64,000 nucleotides of DNA from Sphingomonas sp. CROZ-RG-20F-R02-07 (GCF_022662335.1 NZ_JAKNQJ010000002.1:124001-188000); one strand, 5' to 3'. Shown: positions 16,011 to 25,803, counted from the first letter of the stretch. Translations and numbers: made by a program. Notes: generated by a model not told the origin, from the sequence alone.

Positions 16011-19000
16011 ATGCGCCTTGTTGCGCCGCCGCATGGCACCAGCAATCATTTCGTTCGCTTGATGCGTGGCGCTTCTGCCACAGCGCTGTGTGTAGCCGCG
16101 ATGGCGGGCACGGCGCAGGCGCAAGTGACGCCCGACCAGCAGGCGCCGATCACCGGCGCCAACCAGCCGTCGCCCACCGGCGCGAAGGCGGGCCCCGGCA
16201 CGGCCGGCTCGTCGACGCCGTCGAGCAGCGCGACCGGCGCCGTCGGCACGCAGATGACGGTGGGCGAGGTGCCGACGCCCGGCGACCAGACGCCCGCCAC
16301 GTCCGATGCGGGCGCCAACGGCCCCGACGACGTGGTCGTCACCGGCATCCGCCAGAGCCTCGCCAACGCGCAGAACATCAAGCGCAATTCGGACACGGTC
16401 GTCGATGCGATCACCGCGACCGACATCGGCGCGTTGCCGGACCGCTCGGTCACGGAGGCGCTCCAGCGCGTGCCGGGCGTCCAGATCAGCCGCTTCGCCG
16501 GCGCCAACGATCCCGATCACTTCTCGGTCGAGGGTTCGGGCGTCAACGTGCGCGGCCTCAACTTCGTCCGGTCCGAGTTCAACGGCCGCGACACCTTCTC
16601 GGCGGGTATCGGCGGTCAGGCGATCAACTTCGCCGACGTTCCCGCCGAACTGCTCGGCTCGGTCGAGGTGTACAAGAACACCACCGCCGAACTGATCGAG
16701 GGTGGCTTGGCCGGCACGGTCAATCTCAACACCCGCAAGCCGTTCGACAATAATGGTCTGCATATCGGTGCCGATGCCGAAGCGAACTATGGCGATCTCG
16801 AAAAGAAATGGTCGCCGACCGGATCGCTGCTCATCAGCGACACCTGGCAGACCGGCATCGGCAAGTTCGGCCTGCTCGCCGACGTCAGCTATTCGCGCAT
16901 CCGCAGCCGCGCCGACGGCATTCAGGTGACGAACTTCCAGACCCGCGACAACCAGAGCGCGATCGCGGCGAATTCGACGACCACCACCATCTGCCGCAAC
17001 GCGCTGCCCGGCACGACCGACACGACCACGCTGCCCGCGGCGGGAACGGGCTGCGGCGCGGCCAGCACGGCCGGCGCCGACGGTCTGCTCGATCCGACCG
17101 GCACCCGCTATGCCCCGATCGGCGGCCAGTACCGCACGCAGGATTTCGATCGCAAGCGTGACGGCCAGGCGGTGGCCGCCCAGTGGCAGAGCAACGACGA
17201 GCGCACCCTCGTCACCGCGCAGTTCCTGCGCACCCATACGACGAACAGCTGGGGCGAACACACCTTCGAGACCGCGCCCGATCTGTCCGAATACAACACC
17301 TATCCCTATGGCTGCGCCCAGAACGGCAACGGCCCCGCATCGAACGGCAATTCGACGACGCGCGCCGAATGCTCCGTCACCGGCACGCGCAACTACAATT
17401 ACGATGCGAACGGCCTGTTCCAGTCGGGCTATATCACGCAGCCCGGCAGCGGGTACCGCTCGGCGTGCAGCGGCACCGCGACCTGCTACGTGCCGACCGG
17501 CGGAACCCAGCAGTCGCTGTCGCGCCGCCAGGTGTACGAAGAGAATGCGATCAAGGATTACGGCCTCAACCTGAAGCTCCACCCCGACGACCATTGGTCG
17601 ATCAACCTGGATGCCGACTATACCGAGGCCGAGCACAACGATCTCGATTTCAGCGTGTTCGGCTCCACCTTCGCCGACAGCGAGCTGAACCTGACCGGCA
17701 ATCTGCCGTCGGTCGTGGATCACAAGCCGGCGACGCTGGCGGCCGCCTGGGCTACGCCCAATCCCAAGCTCGTCGCCGAAAACGACGCGCAATATTTCTC
17801 CGATCCGAACGTCCAGTTCTGGCGCGCCGCGATGGATCATGCGGAGCACAGCGTCGGCCGCGAATATGCGTTCAAGGGCGATTTCGACTATAAGTTCGAC
17901 GATGGCGGTTTCCTGAACCACTTCAAGTTCGGCGCCCGCTATGCCGATCGCCGCGAAGACGTGCAGTATAGCGCCTATAATTGGGGTGCGCTGAGCGAAG
18001 TGTGGTCGGGCAGCAACCCGGTCTCGATCGCGCAGTCGCCCGCGAACAGCGCCTTCTACTCGTTCCCCAACTTCTTCCGCGGCGCGACGCCGGGGCCGAC
18101 GGGCGGCTATTATTACACCGGCGATCTCATCAAGGCGTACAATCAGTCTGCGGCCTATTTCCAGCAGATCGGGAATACCTGGACCTCGACGAATGCCGCC
18201 AACACCTTCACCCGAGCGGATGGCAGCACGTTCAGCGCTTCGGTGCCGAGCTGTAATTCAACGACTATCGTTGCGGATCCCCGTGGCGGCACCGTTGTGG
18301 GCTGCCAACCAACGACCACGTTCAGCCCGCTGGCGCAGCGTGCAGGCGTGGTTCCCGGCACCTCCTACCTGCCGTCCGAAATCCAGCGCGTGACGGAGCA
18401 GGACGTCGATGCCTATGCGCAGCTCAATTTCGCCACGCCCGGCAATCTGTTCGGCAATGTCCGGATGAGCGGCAATATCGGGCTTCGTTTCGTCGACTCT
18501 GCCATCACCTCGGCAGGCTCGGTCGGCGCGCCGACGCAACAGTCGACCGGGACGCAGGATCCCTATGCGGTGCGCTGCGTCACCACCACGGCGACGCGCC
18601 CTGATGGCACCACCGTCGTGACCCAGCCGACCGGCGCTTGTACCCTCGGTGCCGATGGCTATGCCGCGCTGCGCCAGTTCTCGACGGGGCAGACCATCTC
18701 GGAGGTCGCGCACAACAGCTATCATTACTTCCTGCCGAGCCTGAACCTGAAGTTCGGGATCGACCGCAATCTCATCGTGCGCCTGGCGGCGTCCAAGGTG
18801 CTGACGCGGCCCGATCTCGCCAATATCCGCGACTTCCTCCAGGTCGGGTTCGATCCGAACAGCGGCGTGGCCACCGCGACGGCGGGCAATCCCTATCTGA
18901 AGCCCGCCACCGCCTGGCAGTTCGATGCGACGGTCGAATGGTATTTCGGCAAGGTGGGCCAGCTCTCGCTCGACGGGTTCTACAAGTCCGTTCACAACTT

Positions 19001-19613
19001 CTTCTACCAGTCGCTGTTCGAGCGTCCGATCACCAGCAACGGTGTCACCGAATATGTCCAGGTGCGGGGACCGGCCAACTATAGCGGCTATGGCAAGATC
19101 AAGGGTGTCGAGGTCACGTATCAGCAGACCTTCGACTTCCTGCCCTCGATCTTCAACGGCCTGGGCACGAGCATGAACTATTCGTTCATCTCCAGCTCGG
19201 GCCTGCCCAACTCGTTCCTGAGCGGCGGCGCACCGACGGCTGTGTCGAACATCAAGGCGGGCAACCTGCCGTTCGAGGGGCTGTCGAAGCACAATTTCAA
19301 CGCCACCCTGTTCTACGAGAAGGGTCCGGTGTCGCTGCGTGCGGCGTATAACTGGCGCTCGAAATATCTGCTGACCGCAGCCGACGTGATCTTCCCCTAC
19401 ACGTCGATCTTCCAGGATGCGGGCGGGCAGCTCGACGCGTCGGCATTCCTCAACGTCAACAAGTATATCAAGATCGGCGTTCAGGGCGTGAATCTGGCCA
19501 ATCAGATCGTGAAGACCGAACAGGCCTATATCAACGGGTCCGATGCGACGGCGCCGCGATCCTATTTCGTCAACGATCGCCGCTTCTCGTTCATCCTGCG
19601 CGGCAACTTCTGA
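16011..19613 (+). CDS. TonB-dependent receptor for oligosaccharides
   Basis: A 1200-residue outer-membrane receptor. Signal peptide to about residue 37 (ending AMAGTAQAQ), then a Pro/Gly/Thr-rich spacer (about 38-105), a TonB-box-like DDVVVTGIRQ, the plug domain (ALPDRSVTEALQRVPGVQI through GTVNLNTRKPF) and a 22-strand barrel ending in RRFSFILRGNF with the terminal phenylalanine usual for outer-membrane barrels. The subfamily is the one found with glycan-utilisation loci in Caulobacter, Xanthomonas and Sphingomonas; it probably imports xylo-oligosaccharides (inference from neighbours). No FecA-type signalling domain is seen. Divergent from the halogenase operon, convergent with GH10 across a shared terminator. 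Confidence 0.92.
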   Translation: MRLVAPPHGTSNHFVRLMRGASATALCVAAMAGTAQAQVTPDQQAPITGANQPSPTGAKAGPGTAGSSTPSSSATGAVGTQMTVGEVPTPGDQTPATSDAGANGPDDVVVTGIRQSLANAQNIKRNSDTVVDAITATDIGALPDRSVTEALQRVPGVQISRFAGANDPDHFSVEGSGVNVRGLNFVRSEFNGRDTFSAGIGGQAINFADVPAELLGSVEVYKNTTAELIEGGLAGTVNLNTRKPFDNNGLHIGADAEANYGDLEKKWSPTGSLLISDTWQTGIGKFGLLADVSYSRIRSRADGIQVTNFQTRDNQSAIAANSTTTTICRNALPGTTDTTTLPAAGTGCGAASTAGADGLLDPTGTRYAPIGGQYRTQDFDRKRDGQAVAAQWQSNDERTLVTAQFLRTHTTNSWGEHTFETAPDLSEYNTYPYGCAQNGNGPASNGNSTTRAECSVTGTRNYNYDANGLFQSGYITQPGSGYRSACSGTATCYVPTGGTQQSLSRRQVYEENAIKDYGLNLKLHPDDHWSINLDADYTEAEHNDLDFSVFGSTFADSELNLTGNLPSVVDHKPATLAAAWATPNPKLVAENDAQYFSDPNVQFWRAAMDHAEHSVGREYAFKGDFDYKFDDGGFLNHFKFGARYADRREDVQYSAYNWGALSEVWSGSNPVSIAQSPANSAFYSFPNFFRGATPGPTGGYYYTGDLIKAYNQSAAYFQQIGNTWTSTNAANTFTRADGSTFSASVPSCNSTTIVADPRGGTVVGCQPTTTFSPLAQRAGVVPGTSYLPSEIQRVTEQDVDAYAQLNFATPGNLFGNVRMSGNIGLRFVDSAITSAGSVGAPTQQSTGTQDPYAVRCVTTTATRPDGTTVVTQPTGACTLGADGYAALRQFSTGQTISEVAHNSYHYFLPSLNLKFGIDRNLIVRLAASKVLTRPDLANIRDFLQVGFDPNSGVATATAGNPYLKPATAWQFDATVEWYFGKVGQLSLDGFYKSVHNFFYQSLFERPITSNGVTEYVQVRGPANYSGYGKIKGVEVTYQQTFDFLPSIFNGLGTSMNYSFISSSGLPNSFLSGGAPTAVSNIKAGNLPFEGLSKHNFNATLFYEKGPVSLRAAYNWRSKYLLTAADVIFPYTSIFQDAGGQLDASAFLNVNKYIKIGVQGVNLANQIVKTEQAYINGSDATAPRSYFVNDRRFSFILRGNF

Positions 19614-19653
19614 TCGGGCGGGTCGGCGGTCCGGGCCGCCGACCCCGTCCGGC

Positions 19654-19687
19654 AAAAAGGCGTGCCTTGGGAAAGGCACGCCTTTTT
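19654..19687. terminator. Bidirectional rho-independent terminator
   Basis: AAAAAGGCGTGCCTT (19654-19668) and AAGGCACGCCTTTTT (19673-19687) form a perfect 15-bp stem with a 4-base loop, A-tract on one side and T-tract on the other. It ends the TonB receptor on the plus strand and the GH10 gene on the minus strand, 41 bp after and 28 bp after their stops respectively. Confidence 0.9.
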
Positions 19688-19714
19688 CGTATTTGGTGGC
19701 GAAGCCGCCGCACC

Positions 19715-20860
19715 TCAGCGCATCGACGCACCCGCGAATGCGGCGGCGACGGCGGCGCGCATGGGCTTGGGCCGGAAGCGATCGTCGTACAGCGTCGGCC
19801 GGCGCCGGGCGCCGTCACGCCGCGGCTCGAATCCCTCGATCCAGCTATAGCGGTCGCAAAGGCCCCAGCAGAGCACGTCGCGCAGGCTCCGATAGCTCAG
19901 CGTCAGGTCGAGATAGGCGCGTGTATAATCGGCGACCCCCTGGTCGCGCATGGCGATATCGGCCGGGAGGCCGTTGTCGCGCACGTCGAGTTCGGTGACG
20001 AGCAGGGCATAGCCCATCTGCGTCACCGCATCGAGAAAATGGCGCCACTCGCCCTGCTGCCGTCCGACGGTGGCCCCGATATCCGGCCCTTGCGTGACGA
20101 GATGGGACTGGATGCCGAGCGCATCGACCGGCGTGCCGCGACGGCGGAACCCCTCGAGCAGCCGCAGCACGCCCGCGCGGTGCGCCGCGTTGCCCGGCTC
20201 CCAGCTCATATAGTCGTTATACACGAGCTGCGCGTGCGGGGCGGCGGTGCGCGCGGTGTGGAAGGCGAGATCGAGCGTCGGCTCGGGGCCGCCCGTCGCG
20301 CGCGACAGCGCGGTATCGTACAGCACCCCGTCCGCCGGCCGTACCGCTTCGTTGACCACGTCGTAGCTGCCGATGCGCGTGCCGTAGCGGCCGAGAACGG
20401 TCTGGATATGCGTGGTGAGCAGCCGCTCGGCTTCCACCCGCGGTCGGGCGCCGAAATCATAGTCGTTCAGCCACTGCGGAAACCATTTGGGCTGATGCCA
20501 CAGCAGGTTATGCCCGCGCACCGCCAGCGCATGCCGCTCCGCCCAGCCGAGGATCGCGTCGAACCGTTCGAAGGCGAATGCCGTCGGGGTCGGGCGCAGC
20601 CGCTGCCATTTCATCTCGTTCTCGGCAACGATCAGCCCGCATTCGGCCTCCACCAGCCGGGCATAAGCGGGGTTGGCGAACGACCCCGCATCCGCGCCGG
20701 GCGCGCTCCAGTTCACCGCCGATCCAAACCGCATCCCCCGCGTGCGGGCGATCGCATCGAGCGACTCGGGCGACGGGGCGGCAGCGAGTGGGGCGGCGAT
20801 GCCAGCGACGGCCGCGCCGGTCGCTCCGGCCAGCATGTCGCGCCGCGTGATCCGATCCAT
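19715..20860 (-). CDS. GH10 endo-1,4-beta-xylanase, Tat-exported
   Basis: A 381-residue enzyme that cleaves internal xylan linkages with retention. A twin-arginine signal (TRRDMLAGATGAAVAG) leads into a single GH10 barrel. Catalytic residues are visible: acid/base E171 in YDVVNEAV and nucleophile E290 in LLVTELDVR; substrate-binding HNLLWHQPKWFP and YNDY are intact. No carbohydrate-binding module. The ATG at 20860 is preceded by AGAGGA at good spacing; longer upstream reading is antisense to the intergenic region. An imperfect xyl-box-like palindrome lies at 20882-20895 in its leader. Divergent from GH29. It supplies the oligosaccharides used by the other enzymes of this locus. Confidence 0.92.
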   Translation of the reverse strand: MDRITRRDMLAGATGAAVAGIAAPLAAAPSPESLDAIARTRGMRFGSAVNWSAPGADAGSFANPAYARLVEAECGLIVAENEMKWQRLRPTPTAFAFERFDAILGWAERHALAVRGHNLLWHQPKWFPQWLNDYDFGARPRVEAERLLTTHIQTVLGRYGTRIGSYDVVNEAVRPADGVLYDTALSRATGGPEPTLDLAFHTARTAAPHAQLVYNDYMSWEPGNAAHRAGVLRLLEGFRRRGTPVDALGIQSHLVTQGPDIGATVGRQQGEWRHFLDAVTQMGYALLVTELDVRDNGLPADIAMRDQGVADYTRAYLDLTLSYRSLRDVLCWGLCDRYSWIEGFEPRRDGARRRPTLYDDRFRPKPMRAAVAAAFAGASMR

Positions 20861-20881
20861 CGACGATCCTCTCTGTCTTAT

Positions 20882-20895
20882 TGATATCGCTATCA
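20882..20895. promoter_or_regulatory. xyl-box-like operator between GH10 and GH29
   Basis: TGATATCGCTATCA has arms TGATA/TATCA around TCGC. On the minus strand it reads TGATAGCGATATCA, matching 11 of 14 positions of the xyl-box motif TGGTAGCGCTAACA as I know it from Xanthomonas XylR work. It is 21 bp upstream of the xylanase start and 112 bp upstream of GH29, so one LacI-type repressor could serve both. Confidence 0.55.
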
Positions 20896-21006
20896 TTGTT
20901 CTGGCGCCGGCCGAGGTCAAGCAGCCGAACGCACGGCCGACACCCGATTTTTCACCGGCCACGGCACCGCGCTGGTAAGTCGGACGGCCGCGCTTATGCT
21001 GGTGCG

Positions 21007-22611
21007 ATGATGACCAGCATCGACCGCCGCCAGTTCCTCGTCGCCACGGCCGCAACGGCGGCCGTTCCCGCTTCCGCCGCGTCCGGCGGTGGCGTCACGG
21101 CGACTTGGGCGACCCTCGCCGCGGCGTGGCGCTGCCCCGACTGGTTTCGCGACGCCAAGTTCGGCATCTGGGCGCATTGGTCGGCGCAGTGCGTGCCCGA
21201 GCAGGGCGATTGGTATGGCCGGCTGATGTACCAGCAGGGCCACCCGATCTACGACCATCACCGGCGTACCTATGGCCATCCCGCCGATACCGGGTTCATG
21301 GAGATCGAGCATCGCTGGCGCGCCGAGGCTTGGGATCCGGCGTATCTCGTTCGCCGCTACAAGGCGGCGGGTGCGCGCTATTTCGTCGCGCTCGCGTGCC
21401 ATCACGACAATCTCGATACCTTTGCCAGCCGGCATCATGCCTGGAACACGACGCGCGTCGGCCCGAAGCGCGACATCGTCGGCACCTGGGAGCGGATCGT
21501 GCGCGCCGAGGGGCTGCGCTTCGGCGTCAGCAATCACGCGAGCCACGCCTGGCATTGGTGGCAGACCGCCTATGGCTATGACCCCGAAGGGCCGCGCGCG
21601 GGCGAGCGCTACGATGCGTTTCGCCTCACCGCCGCGCAGGGCAAGGGGCTGTGGTGGGAGGGGCTCGACCCGCAGGAACTCTATACCGGCGCGAACATGG
21701 CGGCGCCCGCCGGCCTCGCCAATATCGCTGCGATGAACGCGTGGCATGACGCGCATGACGGCAAATGGCTCGAGACCGTGCCGCCGCGCAATCCGGCCTT
21801 CGCCGCCAAATGGCTGTTGCGGCAGAACGAGCTGGTCGACCGCTACCGTCCCGACCTTGTCTATTTCGACGATTTCGGGCTGCCGTTCGGGCAGATCGGG
21901 CTGGATGCGGTGGCGCATTATTATGCGGGGGCGATCGCGGCGCAGGGTCGCGCGGACGTGGTGCTGACCGCCAAGCAGCTCGATCCCCTCCAGCGCCGCG
22001 CGATAACGGAAGATATCGAACGCGGCTGGAGCGATCGGCTTCGGCCGGAGCCGTGGCAGACCTGCACCTGTATCGGCGACTGGCACTACAACCGTGCCCG
22101 TTTCGAGCAGAAGAGCTATGTACCGGCCAAGCAGGTGATCCAGCGGCTCGTCGATACGGTGGCGAAGAACGGCAATCTGCTGCTCTCCATTCCGGTGCGG
22201 GGCGACGGCACCATCGATAGCGAGGAGGAGCATATCCTCGACGGCATCACCAGTTGGATGCGGACCAACGGTGAGGCGGCGATCCATGGGTCGCGGCCAT
22301 GGACGGTCTATGGCGAGGGGCCGACGGTGGTGGCGGGCGGCATGTTCAGCGAAGGCGCGGTGCGTTTCGTGCCGCAGGATGTGCGGTTCACCGTCACGGC
22401 TGGCGCGCTGCACGCGATCCTGCTCGAATGGCCCGAGACGCCGGTCACGGTGACGGCGCTGGCCGGCCGCCGCGTCGATCGGGCGACGCTGGCCGATGGT
22501 CGCCCGGTGGCGGTGCGCCCGGTCGCCGGCGGCCTCGAACTGACGTTGCCGGGCGCACGGGCGGGCGAAATGGTGCCGGTGGTCCGGCTGGACGGTCCCG
22601 GCCTCGCCTGA
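21007..22611 (+). CDS. GH29 family alpha-L-fucosidase-like enzyme, Tat-exported
   Basis: A 534-residue protein with a twin-arginine signal (DRRQFLVATAATAAVPASAA). The GH29 barrel shows DWFRDAKFGIWAHWSAQCVP, YFVALACHHDNLDTF and the nucleophile region PDLVYFDDFG with D288 as the likely nucleophile; a C-terminal beta-sandwich follows. GH29 enzymes release alpha-L-fucose; in xylan or xyloglucan side chains this might be fucose or a related sugar such as L-galactose (inference). ATG at 21007 or 21010 gives the Tat signal directly; no strong ribosome-binding site is seen, and the open frame upstream belongs to the intergenic region. It is convergent with GH31, separated by only 2 bp. Confidence 0.82.
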   Translation: MMTSIDRRQFLVATAATAAVPASAASGGGVTATWATLAAAWRCPDWFRDAKFGIWAHWSAQCVPEQGDWYGRLMYQQGHPIYDHHRRTYGHPADTGFMEIEHRWRAEAWDPAYLVRRYKAAGARYFVALACHHDNLDTFASRHHAWNTTRVGPKRDIVGTWERIVRAEGLRFGVSNHASHAWHWWQTAYGYDPEGPRAGERYDAFRLTAAQGKGLWWEGLDPQELYTGANMAAPAGLANIAAMNAWHDAHDGKWLETVPPRNPAFAAKWLLRQNELVDRYRPDLVYFDDFGLPFGQIGLDAVAHYYAGAIAAQGRADVVLTAKQLDPLQRRAITEDIERGWSDRLRPEPWQTCTCIGDWHYNRARFEQKSYVPAKQVIQRLVDTVAKNGNLLLSIPVRGDGTIDSEEEHILDGITSWMRTNGEAAIHGSRPWTVYGEGPTVVAGGMFSEGAVRFVPQDVRFTVTAGALHAILLEWPETPVTVTALAGRRVDRATLADGRPVAVRPVAGGLELTLPGARAGEMVPVVRLDGPGLA

Positions 22612-22613
22612 CG

Positions 22614-24923
22614 CTACCGTCCCACCACCGTCACCAGCGGTGCCAGCGCCTGTCCGGTCGGCAAACGCCCGCTCGCGGTCAGCCGCCGGTCCGCATCGTT
22701 CCATATCAGCGTCGTTGAGCGGCCGCCGCCGTGCCGATACGCGTTGCTGGTGCCATCATCGTCGTACAGCGTGAAGCGCGCGTCGCGACCGGGATAGACG
22801 CGCACGCGCGCCAGCGGTTGCGCGGTCGCGGTGCTCGGCACGGGCACGCCGATCGGCACGATCGATCCCGCGCGGACGAACAGCGGGATGTGGCCGATCG
22901 GCGCCGCCGCCGTGATCCACGCGCCGCCGGTATGGCGTTCGTCGGTCCACCAGTCATACCAGTCGGTCCCCGCGGGAAGATAGACGCGCCGCTCGGTCGC
23001 ACCCTGCTCGGTGACCGGCGCGACGAGGAAGGCGGGGCCGAACATATATTCGTCCGTCAGCGTCTTGGCGGTCGTATCGGCAGGGAAGTCCATGAACAGC
23101 GCGCGCATGAACGGTGCGCCGCTCTCGAACGTCGCGTGCCCGAGCGCGTAGAGATAGGGAACGAGACTGTATCGCAGCTTCAGGATGCTCGCGAGGATGG
23201 GCTCGGCCGCGGCGCCATAGTCCCACAGCGCGGTGCCGGGCCGCTGGCCATGGATGCGCAGCGTGGGGGTGAAGGCGTTATACTCGAACCAGCGGACGAA
23301 CAGTTCGGGATAGTCGCGATAGGAGGGCGCCATTGCGGTCGCCCCGGCGGGATCGACCAGCACCGGATGCTGCGCCGCCGGGCCGTTCGGCCATTGCCAG
23401 CCGCCGGTGTCACTCGACCAATAGGCGATGCCGCTCGCCGTCATGCCCAGCCCCGCCGGCACCTGGCGCCGGAGTGCGTCCCAGGTCGACTGCACGTCGG
23501 ACGACCAGAACAGGCAGCCATTGGCCTGCGCGCCCAGATAGGCGGCGCGGCACAGGATCAGGTTGCGGAAATCCGGCCGATCGCGCGCCGAGCCGTCGGC
23601 GACGGCGGCGGTGTGGAGCAGCGGAAAGACATTGTGGTAACGATCGCCCGATCCGATCGCGTAGAAAAAGCCGTCTGGCACCAGGTCGGGCTCGGTCTCG
23701 TCGAGCCACGCATAGTCGAAGCCCTGGCTGAAGATATTGTCGCGGATCTTGCCCCAATACCACCCGCGCGCGTCGGGGTTGGTCGAGTCGATCAAGCCGC
23801 CCGCGCGGTCGGAACGAACGGGCAGACCGTCGACGGGCTTGCCCTCCTTGTCCTTCAGCAGCCAGCCCTTGGCCGCGAGATCGTTGAAATAGCGGCTTTC
23901 CTTTTCGAAACGCGGCCAGATGCTGACGATGCTGCGCATCCCCGCATCGTGGAGGTGCCGGTTCATGCCCGCGGGATCGGGAAAGGCGGTGCGATCGATG
24001 TCGAGCTGGCCCATCCGCGTCCAGTAGAACCAGTCGAGCACCATCACGTCTAGCGGCAGGCCGCGTTTGCGATAGCCATCCGCGACGGCGAGGAGTTCGC
24101 CCTGCGTCTCGTAACGGGCCTTGCTCTGGATCAGCCCGAACGCGGCCTTGGGGGGCAGCGGCGTTCGTCCCGTCAGCCGGGCATAGCCGGCATAGAGTTC
24201 GTCCGCCGTTCGGCCCGCGACGACGAAGAACGACACGCGCTCGCCGACGTTCGACTGGAACCGGGTCGCATCGTGCAGGCCCGGTGAGACGGTCGTGGCG
24301 GACGGATTGTCCCACAGGATCGCATAGCCCTTGTCCGTCACCATGAACGGCACGCACACCGCCTCGCCGGACGGGCGATCATAATCGTGGCGGCAGTCGA
24401 TCGTGCGGCCGCGCAGATCCAGCACCCCGTCCTGATATTGGCCGAGGCCGTAATAATGCGTGTCGGGGGTGTCGGCGAAGGCCGCCCCAACGCGGAAACT
24501 ATGCTCGCCCGCGACGTCGTGCGGCGCCATTTCCCAGCCGGTCATGCGGGTGAGGGGGCGGCCATCGGGTAGCGACAGGTCGATCGCGACCGGCGGCAGC
24601 GACGGCGCGAAATAGCGCTCCATCTGGCTCGGCGGCTTGGGCCAGGGCTGGGCGGCGACGGTTACGCGCAATCCCGCCGCGGCGAACACGTCGCCGGTCG
24701 CATCGGCGCGGTGCGTCCAGCCGGCGGCATCGGGCTTGCCGGTGATGCCATAGCCAGGCGCGCTTTCCGCCTGTGCCCGCTCGGTCGCGATCGTCACGCG
24801 GACGATCCCCGGGCCATAGGGCTCGATCGACACCATCGCGCCGTTGCGGTCGAGCGTGGCGAGCGGGGCGGCGCCCGCGTTGGTCGCGAGCAGCAGCGCG
24901 GCGACGGCGAGCAGGCGCCTCAT
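22614..24923 (-). CDS. GH31 alpha-xylosidase/alpha-glucosidase, secreted
   Basis: A 769-residue secreted enzyme with signal peptide MRRLLAVAALLLATNAGA. It has the GH31 layout: N-terminal beta-sandwich (about 22-250), TIM barrel with the nucleophile D408 in YAWLDETEPDL and the acid/base D476 in FWSSDVQSTW, and C-terminal beta domains. LDVMVLDWFYW and GIAYWSSDTGGW are family strands. In this setting alpha-xylosidase activity on xyloglucan-type side chains is the best guess; alpha-glucosidase cannot be excluded. The ATG at 24923 overlaps the stop of the SGNH gene by 4 bp (ATGA), so the two are coupled. It is probably the distal gene of the run GH43-xylB-xylA-SGNH-GH31. Confidence 0.88.
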   Translation of the reverse strand: MRRLLAVAALLLATNAGAAPLATLDRNGAMVSIEPYGPGIVRVTIATERAQAESAPGYGITGKPDAAGWTHRADATGDVFAAAGLRVTVAAQPWPKPPSQMERYFAPSLPPVAIDLSLPDGRPLTRMTGWEMAPHDVAGEHSFRVGAAFADTPDTHYYGLGQYQDGVLDLRGRTIDCRHDYDRPSGEAVCVPFMVTDKGYAILWDNPSATTVSPGLHDATRFQSNVGERVSFFVVAGRTADELYAGYARLTGRTPLPPKAAFGLIQSKARYETQGELLAVADGYRKRGLPLDVMVLDWFYWTRMGQLDIDRTAFPDPAGMNRHLHDAGMRSIVSIWPRFEKESRYFNDLAAKGWLLKDKEGKPVDGLPVRSDRAGGLIDSTNPDARGWYWGKIRDNIFSQGFDYAWLDETEPDLVPDGFFYAIGSGDRYHNVFPLLHTAAVADGSARDRPDFRNLILCRAAYLGAQANGCLFWSSDVQSTWDALRRQVPAGLGMTASGIAYWSSDTGGWQWPNGPAAQHPVLVDPAGATAMAPSYRDYPELFVRWFEYNAFTPTLRIHGQRPGTALWDYGAAAEPILASILKLRYSLVPYLYALGHATFESGAPFMRALFMDFPADTTAKTLTDEYMFGPAFLVAPVTEQGATERRVYLPAGTDWYDWWTDERHTGGAWITAAAPIGHIPLFVRAGSIVPIGVPVPSTATAQPLARVRVYPGRDARFTLYDDDGTSNAYRHGGGRSTTLIWNDADRRLTASGRLPTGQALAPLVTVVGR

Positions 24924-25720
24924 CGGGCCAGCGCCCGCTGGATCGCCGCTTCCGCCAGGGGCCGCATCACGGCATAACCCGCCGCGGTCGGATGCACGCC
25001 GTCGCTGGCAAGGCCGGGCTTCATGCCGCCCTCGGGCGTGGCGAGCACGGGATGGTAATCGATCCAGACGAACCCCTCGCGCGCGGCATAGGCGGCGATC
25101 CAGCGGTTGAGCGCGGCGATCTGCGCCACCGGCCGCTTGTCCTTCGCCCAGGGAAAGGCGGCGGCGGGCGGGATCGAGGCGAGGATCACCCGGATGCCAT
25201 GCAGCCGCGCGAGTTCGGCCATCGTCGCGATATGGCCCTCCACGGTCTCGATCGTCGCCGCGCCGGTGTTGCCCGCGATGTCGTTCGTGCCGATCATGAT
25301 GTGGACGGCGCGGGGGCGTAGATCGATCACGTCCTGGCGGAAGCGCACGAGAAGCTGCGTGCTCGTCTGGCCGCCGATGCCGCGATCGACGATCCCGTGC
25401 GTGAAGAAGCCGGGATCCGCGCCGATCCAATTGTCGGTGATCGAATCGCCGGCGAACACGACGCGCGGCCGTTCCCTCAGCGCGGCGTTGGCGGCGGCGT
25501 AGCGACATAGCTGGCCGAAATCGCGGGTCAGGTTATGAAGCTGCTCTTCTGCCCATCCGACCGCGGCATGGGCGGGGCAGGGCTGGGCGACGATCCCGAT
25601 CGGGTCCCCGGCGAACGGGTCGCCCGCCGCGCTGACCTGCGCGGCAGCGGCGGACAGGGGGACCAGCGGGGCGATCAGGGAGGCTGCGGCCAGCGCAGCG
25701 ATCGGGCGTATCATCGGCAT
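24920..25720 (-). CDS. Secreted SGNH/GDSL hydrolase
   Basis: A 266-residue secreted esterase of the SGNH fold. After a signal peptide (IAALAAASLIAPLVPLSAAAAQ) the four blocks are clear: FAGDSITDNW with the nucleophile serine, RGIGGQTSTQ, IGTNDIAG, and the C-terminal DGVHPTAAGY with Asp/His. Such enzymes deacetylate xylan or xylo-oligosaccharides (CE2/CE3/CE6-like or platelet-activating-factor acetylhydrolase type); the precise class is not assigned. Three in-frame ATGs cluster at 25726, 25720 and 25714; 25720 has GAGG six bases upstream and is preferred. It lies 83 bp after xylA and overlaps GH31 by 4 bp. Confidence 0.82.
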   Translation of the reverse strand: MPMIRPIAALAAASLIAPLVPLSAAAAQVSAAGDPFAGDPIGIVAQPCPAHAAVGWAEEQLHNLTRDFGQLCRYAAANAALRERPRVVFAGDSITDNWIGADPGFFTHGIVDRGIGGQTSTQLLVRFRQDVIDLRPRAVHIMIGTNDIAGNTGAATIETVEGHIATMAELARLHGIRVILASIPPAAAFPWAKDKRPVAQIAALNRWIAAYAAREGFVWIDYHPVLATPEGGMKPGLASDGVHPTAAGYAVMRPLAEAAIQRALAR

Positions 25721-25803
25721 CGTCATCCTCGTCACGGCGCTTTTCCTTCGGCCCGCGGCGTAGCGGTCGGGTGGGCGCGCGGGGAATCGCGCGCCCATCG
25801 GTC

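Noticed and set aside
15927-17921. 664-codon minus-strand frame opposite the TonB receptor
   Set aside because: Antisense shadow of the receptor's signal peptide, plug and early barrel; no family resemblance.
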